38,013 nt of DNA. Origin: Candidatus Omnitrophota bacterium (GTDB lineage: Bacteria > Omnitrophota > Gorgyraeia > Gygaellales > Profunditerraquicolaceae). Every line of letters starts with the position of its first letter. Position 1 is the first letter of the stretch. The notes under the pieces are model-generated. The model saw nothing but the letters and a program-made list of their open reading frames with translations, searched no databases and was not told the origin of the DNA. The position numbers were made by a program, and so were the translations under genes. The DNA lies in assembly GCA_028712255.1 (NCBI GenBank), contig JAQTQJ010000016.1:1-38013 (forward strand), written 5' to 3'. This document shows, piece by piece, positions 25,021-31,910 of this stretch.

Positions 25021-26400
25021 TTATTTATCCTTTATTTCATTAAAACATTCATCCAATACTCGGATACCTTCAATTAAAGCTACATCGGGTATTGTTAACG
25101 GTGGCCCGAGTTTAACAGACTCTCTCCCCGTATGCACTAATAGAAGTCCTTTATGCATAGCTTTTTCGCAAATTTTACTTGCTATCCATTCATTTGGCCT
25201 ATGTGTCTTGGGGTCGGTAATAATAAGCGCGGCTAATAATCCTTTACCGGAAACAAGCGATATATAATCAGGATATTTATTTTTAAGTTTATTTAAACCG
25301 GAATGTAGGATCTTTCCTTTTTTCGCAGATTTTTTTATAAGATCCCTCGACTTTATTTCTTGTAAGTTTGCTAACGCAGCTGCACAGCATAAAGGATTAG
25401 CTGAATGCGTACTGCTCATAGATCCGATTTCAGATAAATCCATTATTTTGCGTCTACCTAAAACCGCGGATAAAGGCAGGCCGTTACTTAAGGCTTTACC
25501 TAAGCATACCAAATCTGGAGTAACGCCATAATGCTGAAATACAAACAACTTGCCAGTCCTTCCGAACCCCCCCTGAATTTCATCAAAAGTAACTAAAATA
25601 TTGTACTTTTTTGCATAATTACATAATGCCTTTATATATGGCTTGGGATAAAATATAGCCCCCCAGCCCTGGTATGATTCTATGATTACTCCACAGATAT
25701 TGTCAGGAGCCACTCCCTTCTTCTTTAAAGCTTCTATATCGGAATGAAATTTTTTCTCCCACTCAAAATCGCCACGATATGGAAGCCAGGGATAAGGGAA
25801 AGGCAACGTAAGTATATTGGGATCCTTGTACCCTATCCACGACATCGCACCGGCATCTCCTTTCAGCATCTCTGCGGCCATCGTACGGCCGTGCATATTA
25901 CCCTGGAATGAGAGTATGGTTTTTTTATCCGGACTGATTTTATGTCCGTGCATGCGCATTAATTTTAAGGCGCATTCAGTCGCCTCAGTCCCTGCGGATA
26001 ATAAAAATGCTTTCTGACAGAAACTGGGAGTTATAGCTATTATTTCTTTTAAAAACTTTGCCCGGATCTCGCTAGCAAAAGTATAAGTATGCACCAAATG
26101 CTGCTCCAACTGTTTTTCCAATGCCCGGGTAACCGCACGATTAGAGTGGCCGGAATTAGTTACAAATATCGTTGAAGTAAAGTCTATCCAACGATTGCCG
26201 TACTTATCAAAAACTTGAAAGCCTTCCGCCCTATCCCAGACTACTGGCAGTTGTCCGTGCATTGACCTTGCTTCATATTTGTATAAATCCCTGAATATCT
26301 TTAAACTTCCAGGTACGGGTAACTTACTGGTAATTTTTCTATACCTCGTATTAACCGGGAGAATAGACTTGGGTTTCATACTAAACTGATATTTTCCCAT
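25021..26400 (-). CDS. Class III PLP-dependent aminotransferase
   Basis: A 459-residue enzyme of the acetylornithine/4-aminobutyrate/GSA aminotransferase family (fold type I). SAGTEATECAL (135-145) binds the PLP phosphate, TFDEIQGGFGRTGK (271-284) contacts the pyridine ring, and K302 in LGKALSNGLP should form the Schiff base. Usual family length. Sugar aminotransferases in glycan loci are usually DegT/DnrJ/EryC1 type (fold type I but different family), so a class III enzyme here is unusual. It follows the cytidylyltransferase by 1 nt and precedes the VOC gene, implying a joint pathway. It could aminate a terminal aldehyde or ketone of a keto-acid sugar; substrate unknown. Confidence 0.92.
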   Translation of the reverse strand: MGKYQFSMKPKSILPVNTRYRKITSKLPVPGSLKIFRDLYKYEARSMHGQLPVVWDRAEGFQVFDKYGNRWIDFTSTIFVTNSGHSNRAVTRALEKQLEQHLVHTYTFASEIRAKFLKEIIAITPSFCQKAFLLSAGTEATECALKLMRMHGHKISPDKKTILSFQGNMHGRTMAAEMLKGDAGAMSWIGYKDPNILTLPFPYPWLPYRGDFEWEKKFHSDIEALKKKGVAPDNICGVIIESYQGWGAIFYPKPYIKALCNYAKKYNILVTFDEIQGGFGRTGKLFVFQHYGVTPDLVCLGKALSNGLPLSAVLGRRKIMDLSEIGSMSSTHSANPLCCAAALANLQEIKSRDLIKKSAKKGKILHSGLNKLKNKYPDYISLVSGKGLLAALIITDPKTHRPNEWIASKICEKAMHKGLLLVHTGRESVKLGPPLTIPDVALIEGIRVLDECFNEIKDK

Positions 26401-26401
26401 A

Positions 26402-27148
26402 CTACACCTTTGCCTTGTAATGTTTTTCTAAGTATTCGTGTATAAAAAACGGCTTATTCTTTACCAGGAACTCAAGGTATTCGAAATCCTCCAAAGTATC
26501 CACTTCCTGGCAAACTGGCGAAATAAAACCATAAATAAGATCTCCGTGGATAGCTTTATGCTGATTTATAAAAGAAACTTTCAAAATATCTACATAACCG
26601 TCTGGAATATAAACTTCGGGGAAAAGATGCCTTGCCATATTTATTTGATCATTCGAATATGCTTGCGTAATCCCGCTGAAGAAACCATTCTGGTTTCTTA
26701 AAAACCACTTAAAAGGAGACTCCGAAGCCAAGTGTCCCGAACGTAAAGATGTCGCTTGGGCCTGTTTTTCCATTTCTGTAATAGCAAAGTCAATAATCTC
26801 TGGGTCCCTCAACGGAGTAGTTGGGCGAAGATGAACGATATAATCAGGGAGACCGCCTTCGTTCTTCATTAACCAGTCGATTGCATGCAGGACAAATTCG
26901 GAATCCGGAGAATCATCCCGGGCAAATTCTTCAGGACGCAGAAAAGGTACTTCTGCTCCGTAACACTTAGCCATATCTCTTATCTCCGGCGAATCAGTAG
27001 AAACAAGCGTTCTTTGTATACCCTTACTTAAAGCAGAGGCAGCAATAGAATAAGCTATAAGGGGAAACCCGCCTAATATTTTCAAATTCTTATTTGGGAC
27101 GCCCTTTGAACCCGACCTAGCCGGAATTATCGCTATTACCTTACTCAT
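26402..27148 (-). CDS. neuA: CMP-acylneuraminate cytidylyltransferase-like protein (NeuA-like)
   Basis: A 248-residue GT-A-fold cytidylyltransferase. IIPARSGSKGVPNKNL (7-22) is the nucleotide-binding loop; STDS (50-53), LRPTTPLR (107-114) and EVDTLEDF (215-222) are NeuA-family motifs, the last supplying metal-binding aspartate. The reaction expected is CTP plus a 2-keto-3-deoxy sugar acid to the CMP-sugar. I start at ATG 27148: GGGAGG lies 3 nt upstream and the frame open to 27325 runs deep into NeuB. The gene overlaps the NeuB-like stop by 8 nt, so the two are coupled. Whether the sugar is neuraminic, legionaminic, pseudaminic, Kdn or another acid cannot be decided. Confidence 0.92.
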   Translation of the reverse strand: MSKVIAIIPARSGSKGVPNKNLKILGGFPLIAYSIAASALSKGIQRTLVSTDSPEIRDMAKCYGAEVPFLRPEEFARDDSPDSEFVLHAIDWLMKNEGGLPDYIVHLRPTTPLRDPEIIDFAITEMEKQAQATSLRSGHLASESPFKWFLRNQNGFFSGITQAYSNDQINMARHLFPEVYIPDGYVDILKVSFINQHKAIHGDLIYGFISPVCQEVDTLEDFEYLEFLVKNKPFFIHEYLEKHYKAKV

Positions 27149-27989
27149 TTGCCTCCCACGGCACGTGTGCCCTAAGCTTCTTTGCAATAGGTATTTCTTT
27201 AGGATGGATACAAATCCTCCCTTCACCCATAGCCTTTTCAATCTTACGCACTGCCCCCACCAGCTGTTTGATACCCATGGGCTCAATAGAAGCAGCCTGG
27301 TCAGAACCGTACATCGCCCTATCAAGGGTTATATGCCTTTCTAGTGAACTAATACCTAGGGCTACCGCAGCATAAGAAACAGCCAAGCCAACCTCGTGCC
27401 CGCTATAACCGACGTTACAATGGTACCTTTCCTGTAAAGACTCAATCGCCTTTAGGTTAGCATCCTCATCATCCATGGGATAAGTCGACACACAATGCAT
27501 AAGCTCAAAAGGACAGTTTTCCTTTCTAAAGATCTCTACCGCTCGATCAATTGTTTTCATATTGCTCATGCCTGTCGAAATAAAAGTATGTTTTTTTTCC
27601 TTGGCTACCATTTTTAGGAGATCTTCATAAACAAGCATCGCTGAAGCAATCTTATTGTGTCTAAGATTAAACTGTTTTAAAAATTTCTGGCTTTCTATAT
27701 CCCAAGCTGAAGCAAACCATTCAATCCTTAATTCTTTACAAAACTTGTCAATTTCCCTGTATTCCTCTAGCCCAAATTCCAACCCTTCTTTTTGGGCTCT
27801 TTGGGTTTTACCCCATGGGCTTTCCCTGTAAGAATCCAGTAAATCCTTGGAGTATACCAGATCTATTGTTCTTTTCTGAAACTTTACCGCATCACACCCG
27901 GCATCCTTCGCCACCTTAATTAATTCTTTTGCAATATTAATATCGCCATTATGATTGATACCCGCTTCCGCGATAATAAATATGGCCAT
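27141..27989 (-). CDS. neuB: N-acetylneuraminate synthase-like protein (NeuB, short form without SAF domain)
   Basis: A 282-residue NeuB-type TIM barrel. EAGINHNGD (8-16), AVKFQK (34-39), KIAS (113-116), CVSTYP (166-171), GYSGHE (194-199) and ERHIT (217-221) are the conserved strands and phosphoenolpyruvate/metal contacts. Sialic, legionaminic and pseudaminic acid synthases carry a C-terminal antifreeze-like (SAF) domain of about 60 residues that completes the partner active site; here the protein ends at IAKKLRAHVPWEANE without it. The reaction expected is condensation of phosphoenolpyruvate with an aldose to a 2-keto-3-deoxy acid. A very strong GGGGAGG site lies 6 nt before the ATG. It heads the NeuB-NeuA-aminotransferase-VOC set; no NeuC epimerase is present. 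Confidence 0.92.
   Translation of the reverse strand: MAIFIIAEAGINHNGDINIAKELIKVAKDAGCDAVKFQKRTIDLVYSKDLLDSYRESPWGKTQRAQKEGLEFGLEEYREIDKFCKELRIEWFASAWDIESQKFLKQFNLRHNKIASAMLVYEDLLKMVAKEKKHTFISTGMSNMKTIDRAVEIFRKENCPFELMHCVSTYPMDDEDANLKAIESLQERYHCNVGYSGHEVGLAVSYAAVALGISSLERHITLDRAMYGSDQAASIEPMGIKQLVGAVRKIEKAMGEGRICIHPKEIPIAKKLRAHVPWEANE
27152..27157 (-). promoter_or_regulatory. Ribosome binding site GGGAGG deciding the NeuA-like start
   Basis: GGGAGG on the minus strand, 3 nt before the ATG at 27148, lies inside the end of the NeuB-like gene. It supports translation of the 248-residue NeuA-like protein rather than the longer frame. Confidence 0.6.
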
Positions 27990-27995
27990 TGGAAT

Positions 27996-28002
27996 CCTCC
28001 CC
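27996..28002 (-). promoter_or_regulatory. Very strong ribosome binding site GGGGAGG for NeuB-like gene
   Basis: GGGGAGG on the minus strand 6 nt before the ATG at 27989, one of the strongest Shine-Dalgarno matches in the window. It suggests high translation of the head gene of the nonulosonate-type module. Confidence 0.6.
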
Positions 28003-28022
28003 TTTTTTAGTACCTACAATAC

Positions 28023-28856
28023 TTAGCAGACTTTTCTATAGTCCAAATACGGCAATATTTTAATTTTGTTGAGAGCCGATGTTGGGCTCAAATTGTATAT
28101 CTTAATTCCAAGTCTGTGTCCAAGATTAATAAAATATTCAAAGGCCGCAAAGGTCCTATCGTAACCATCGTAGAATCCCGAATATTCTGGTCTGCCGTTC
28201 ATCCATCCCCTTAGGTAAGAACGCAAAACATATTTTATATTCCGTAAATTTTCAAAATGGCACATTCTATACTGGACATAATCTTTTTGGTATAACGGCA
28301 ATTCTATACCTTGTAGATATATGGGGGAGCACCCAGTTAGAATAGCAAACATCAAAAGATAAATCGCAGAAGTACTGGGAGGACTGGGGCAGAGCTCCGG
28401 TAGATTATACAGCTTTTTAAACATTTCAAAAACAGTTTCTCTCTGCGGGTATAAATCTACAAAATGACAGCAACCGTCTAGTGGAGAGCATTTCTTATGA
28501 TTGGTATGCCGATCATCAAAAGCAAACCAACTGACCTTAAGTTTTTCTTTTATGAAACCATAATCATAATTATTCTCTCTTGCATAAGAAGCCGTATCTG
28601 AAAATATATAAACGCAATCTTTGAATTTATTAATTTTTTTAAAGTGTAAGCTGGGAACCGGGTTCTTAAAATTTGCGCTTATCCAATAATTAGGAGTAGC
28701 AAGTTTATTTAATAATAAAGGGCCGGAGTTTACCATAAAATACAGGCCCTTAAACCTGTTAAAAGGAAAATTCTTTATACTCGGGGCTGTCCCAGCCAAA
28801 AGGCATGGTTTGTTTTTTTCGCGATTAATAAAATAATCAATACTCTTAATTTCCAT
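28023..28856 (-). CDS. Putative glycosyltransferase resembling GT42 sialyltransferases or DUF115 proteins
   Basis: A 277-residue protein not clearly assigned. The plan resembles bacterial GT42 sialyltransferases (Cst-I/II) and the related DUF115/MptE-like fold: an early LAGTAPSIKNF (20-30, like NGPSL), STSAIYLLMFAILTG (161-175) followed by IYLQGIEL (179-186), and a late AFEYFINLGHRLGIKIYNL (238-256) then SPTSAL. In my hand alignment the Cst-II catalytic histidine position falls on an aspartate near 230, so activity by that mechanism is doubtful. Several cysteines (123, 129, 130, 156, 176) are notable. It overlaps the GT10 gene by 11 nt and lies just upstream of NeuB-like, so a transferase for the CMP-linked sugar acid is an attractive but unproven role. 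Confidence 0.7.
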   Translation of the reverse strand: MEIKSIDYFINREKNKPCLLAGTAPSIKNFPFNRFKGLYFMVNSGPLLLNKLATPNYWISANFKNPVPSLHFKKINKFKDCVYIFSDTASYARENNYDYGFIKEKLKVSWFAFDDRHTNHKKCSPLDGCCHFVDLYPQRETVFEMFKKLYNLPELCPSPPSTSAIYLLMFAILTGCSPIYLQGIELPLYQKDYVQYRMCHFENLRNIKYVLRSYLRGWMNGRPEYSGFYDGYDRTFAAFEYFINLGHRLGIKIYNLSPTSALNKIKILPYLDYRKVC

Positions 28857-29928
28857 GATTTCTATTTTCCATAGACTTCAATATTTCTGTAATTACCGTA
28901 TTAGCGAAGTATTCCGAAGAAAATTGATAAGCAACTTTACTGTTCAGGAAGGCTTCTATGTTGTTTAGATATTCCAGATAGAGTTTATTATCCATCCCCT
29001 TCAAAAAACAATACAGACTTTCATAACTATCAAATTGCCTTTTATCTATAAAACACTCCGCCGGTATATGTTCAGTTATATTATTTGCCCCCCAATAGAT
29101 AGGGACAGTTCCTGCAAAAAAACAATCAAAGACCTTTTCGGATATATAACCCGTCATATCCTTTGTGTTCTCATAACATAAGGCAAATTTATATCTTTCT
29201 AAAATAGGTTTTTTCCGGAGTACTCTTCCCCTCCATGAGGGATATTTATTCCAGATTAAGACTTTGCCTAACAACTTTCTTAAAAATCTAAGCTTATTTC
29301 CGTTAAGTTTATTGATCCATTTAAACTTACCGGTAAAAAGGTATAAATCCCAATCATGCCCGTATAAATCAAAGTCATAAGGATGATTTTTCTCAAACCA
29401 CCTTACCGCTTCCCTTCTTTTTGAATACAATTCATTCGGATGCTTGACGAATCTATTGCCTGATATCAGAGTACACAGCTTATCCTTATGGCTAAAGTCC
29501 TTTTTTATTTTTTTGGTTTCAATAAAATAAACATTAATTTTAAAATATTTACTATTATCTACGAAATAATCGTTCCAAGTAAATATTTTCTCATAACATC
29601 TATGATTATTAAGTATCCAATTGTCCGGGTAGATGGCTTCGCATTCCTCTGTTATCAAAAACATCGGCTTCTTTAACTTAAAGGCCCTTGCTACAAATCT
29701 GTTACTACTCCTGGGGACATCGATAAACATAAAACCATCGAGCTTACTAAAATCTTTTACCAAATCAAGAGTAATAAAGTTTACTCCGGCTTCTTTTCCT
29801 TTTTTATGTAAATAATTATACTTCTCCGCTGAGTTTTCATTATGCCCAAGATGAGGATTATTGAACCTTAAGTTACTATAACATCTCGGCTCATCATGCC
29901 CCCACACGCCAATATTTATTATCTTCAT
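28846..29928 (-). CDS. GT10 family fucosyltransferase-like glycosyltransferase
   Basis: A 360-residue protein whose C-terminal half carries the GT10 (alpha-1,3/4-fucosyltransferase) signature: FALCYENTKDMTGYISEKVF (248-267) followed by DCFFAGTVPIYWGANNI (268-284). The N-terminal acceptor half (1-150) is more divergent, as is usual. No signal anchor, so cytoplasmic as in Helicobacter FucT. GT10 enzymes use GDP-fucose; no clear GDP-fucose synthase (WcaG) pair is in the window, so donor identity is open and a related GDP-deoxy sugar is possible. AAGGA lies 5 nt before the ATG and the gene follows the CmoB-like methyltransferase by 10 nt. Confidence 0.92.
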   Translation of the reverse strand: MKIINIGVWGHDEPRCYSNLRFNNPHLGHNENSAEKYNYLHKKGKEAGVNFITLDLVKDFSKLDGFMFIDVPRSSNRFVARAFKLKKPMFLITEECEAIYPDNWILNNHRCYEKIFTWNDYFVDNSKYFKINVYFIETKKIKKDFSHKDKLCTLISGNRFVKHPNELYSKRREAVRWFEKNHPYDFDLYGHDWDLYLFTGKFKWINKLNGNKLRFLRKLLGKVLIWNKYPSWRGRVLRKKPILERYKFALCYENTKDMTGYISEKVFDCFFAGTVPIYWGANNITEHIPAECFIDKRQFDSYESLYCFLKGMDNKLYLEYLNNIEAFLNSKVAYQFSSEYFANTVITEILKSMENRNHGN

Positions 29929-29938
29929 TTATTCCTTA

Positions 29939-30724
29939 TTACTTAAAAGCATGCAACACTATTCTATCTCTAAATTTAGAAACGCATTTTACCGTTCTAA
30001 AACCAACCGAACGGATCATAGCTTCCATACACTCCTGATTCGCGCCCCACCAATTAGTCGGATCATTATTTTCGTTATCTTTTTCATAAAAGGTTGCTAC
30101 GGGCGATCCTTTGTATTTATTCTCAAAGTGCGACTCACAAATCATCATTCCTTTTGTTATAGAAGCGATTCTTTCCAATGCTAACAAAGGGTGCTTTAAA
30201 TGATAAAAAACTCCCAGAAATAAAACAATATCAAATTCCCCTACTGCAGCAGGGGACAAATCGAGTACATCCATAACTTTATATTCAACATTCGAAGCTA
30301 AGATCTCTTTGGCGGTCTTGAACCCCATTTCACGCGAATCCAAATGCTTGCCTTCCTTTTCCAGTCTATAGAAGTTATCCACCGCAAGAACTCTAGCCGC
30401 GCCCCTTTTCTCTGCTTCAAAACTAAAATACCCGTCAAATGCGCCTATATCTAAAACACTCTTACCCGAAAAATCGGCAGGGAGATCTAACCTGCGCAGG
30501 ATCCTCTGAGAAGCTGATGAATTGCCTATTCCGCCTTGGTGCCCTGGCGTAACTATCCCATAGCCAAGCTCAATATGATGCCACCAGAAAGGGACCTTAT
30601 TAATCTTCTCAATAATAGCTTCTTTCTTCAGGTTACTTTTAGGAGGATCGGCAGAAGGAATAAATCTACTAAATTTCATATAAAATTCTGAAGTCAAATT
30701 TTTAATTTTGTTCACAAGAACCAT
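29939..30724 (-). CDS. SAM-dependent methyltransferase, CmoB-like (DUF1698)
   Basis: A 261-residue methyltransferase. FWWHHIELGYGIVTPG (46-61) before the fold, SVLDIGAFDGYFSFEAE (89-105, motif I), and FLGVFYHLKHPLLAL (169-183) are the pattern of the CmoB/DUF1698 family. True CmoB (about 320 residues) transfers a carboxymethyl group from carboxy-SAM to tRNA wobble uridine; here CmoA is absent, the protein is shorter, and the gene lies between glycosyltransferases, so methylation (or carboxymethylation) of a sugar is more likely. GAGGAG lies 8 nt before the ATG, and the GT4 gene ends 3 nt upstream. Family-level call is firm, acceptor unknown. Confidence 0.88.
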   Translation of the reverse strand: MVLVNKIKNLTSEFYMKFSRFIPSADPPKSNLKKEAIIEKINKVPFWWHHIELGYGIVTPGHQGGIGNSSASQRILRRLDLPADFSGKSVLDIGAFDGYFSFEAEKRGAARVLAVDNFYRLEKEGKHLDSREMGFKTAKEILASNVEYKVMDVLDLSPAAVGEFDIVLFLGVFYHLKHPLLALERIASITKGMMICESHFENKYKGSPVATFYEKDNENNDPTNWWGANQECMEAMIRSVGFRTVKCVSKFRDRIVLHAFK

Positions 30725-30727
30725 AAG

Positions 30728-31876
30728 CTATCTCCTCAAATATGCTGCAGCATTATAAAGCTCAAGAGTCTGCAACGCTGTTTGTTCCCAAGAAAATCTT
30801 CTAGCTCTCCGTATCCCCTCATCTACCATTTTTTTAGTCAAAATGTCGTCATTTAAGCAGGTATTTATTGCCTCACTTATCTTATCCACATTTAATGGAT
30901 CTACTATTACGGCAGCCTCCCCAACTATCTCGGGGAAAGAGGCTCTATCAGAACAAATTACCGGTACTCCCGCAGCCATTGCCTCAAGGACAGGTAGGCC
31001 AAATCCTTCATTTAGTGATAAGGAAATAAAAAGAGCGGCATTTTTATACATATCTATCAAAGATTTTTCTGTAACACTGTTCATAAAAACTACTTCTCCC
31101 CCCTTACCGGAATCTTTGAGTAGTCGCGATAACTCCACCGGCATTCCGGTTGAATCCCCCAGAACGACCAATTTATGAGGAAAGTTATATTTTTTCTTAG
31201 CCAGAACATACCCGCTCAAGACACTTTTTAAGTTTTTATGCGGGAATCCGGACTTTACCGCAAGAATATACCCCTCGGAACGATCCGGCTTACTTTCCGC
31301 TGAATCTCCATTTGGGCTTTTAAAAAATTCCGGATCGACTCCTTCATAAATAACATTAATCTTATTAATCCCTCTTTTAAAATAGTTTTCTACAGCTAGG
31401 GCTGTATATTTTGAAACAGCAATGATCTTATCGGCTTTTTTCATTACCCTCTTCATACACGCATTAAAATATTTGTATTTTAAGTTAGAAACATAGCCTT
31501 TAAAATTTTCATTATAGAATTTATACATTAAATCGTGAACTGTAACTACTGATTTTGTGAAATTCACAAACGGCATCCTAGGCATGATATAATGAACTAT
31601 ATCGACCCGATAAAATAAGCATAATACCGGTAAAATAAATTGTTCAAATATTACTCTGCTAATACCTGTTTCTCCAACCGGGATTATTTTAAAATGAAGA
31701 TTACCCTGCGCCACATATACAAAACTTCTCTTATTGTCTTTACTTAAAAAAATATAATAATCATTGATTTTGTCAATGGCCGCGAGATTTTTAATTAAGT
31801 TCTTGGCATAGACACTTATGCCTGAACCCTTGGTCTTGCCTCCCGCGCATCCAAAAAATGAAATCCCTATACGCAT
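30728..31876 (-). CDS. Family 4 glycosyltransferase (GT-B)
   Basis: A 382-residue GT4 enzyme. The donor-binding half contains YILAVKSGFPHKNLKSVLSG (203-222), KLVVLGDS, ALFISLSLNEGFGLPVLEA with the EX7E pair E290 and E298, and AGVPVICSDRASFPEIVGEAA. The N-terminal half has GSGISVYAKNLIKNL (17-31) and VDIVHYIMPR (91-100), then VTVHDL (112-117), typical of mannosyl- and rhamnosyl-transferases. Retaining transfer of a sugar from a nucleotide donor to the growing lipid-linked oligosaccharide is expected. It is separated from the SPASM radical-SAM gene upstream by 34 nt. Sugar specificity not determined. Confidence 0.93.
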   Translation of the reverse strand: MRIGISFFGCAGGKTKGSGISVYAKNLIKNLAAIDKINDYYIFLSKDNKRSFVYVAQGNLHFKIIPVGETGISRVIFEQFILPVLCLFYRVDIVHYIMPRMPFVNFTKSVVTVHDLMYKFYNENFKGYVSNLKYKYFNACMKRVMKKADKIIAVSKYTALAVENYFKRGINKINVIYEGVDPEFFKSPNGDSAESKPDRSEGYILAVKSGFPHKNLKSVLSGYVLAKKKYNFPHKLVVLGDSTGMPVELSRLLKDSGKGGEVVFMNSVTEKSLIDMYKNAALFISLSLNEGFGLPVLEAMAAGVPVICSDRASFPEIVGEAAVIVDPLNVDKISEAINTCLNDDILTKKMVDEGIRRARRFSWEQTALQTLELYNAAAYLRR

Positions 31877-31910
31877 AATTATGAATTATCTTTATCTGGC
31901 TGGCCGTTAA

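Noticed and set aside
27149-27325. 59-residue N-terminal extension of the NeuA-like protein
   Set aside because: The extension is out-of-frame NeuB sequence and unlike the family, and GGGAGG precedes the internal ATG at 27148.
26402-27989. Standard sialic acid biosynthesis
   Set aside because: NeuB lacks the SAF domain and no NeuC, NeuD or N-acetyltransferase is visible, so the product should not be named as sialic acid.
29939-30724. tRNA-modifying CmoB
   Set aside because: Too short, no cmoA nearby, and embedded among glycosyltransferases.
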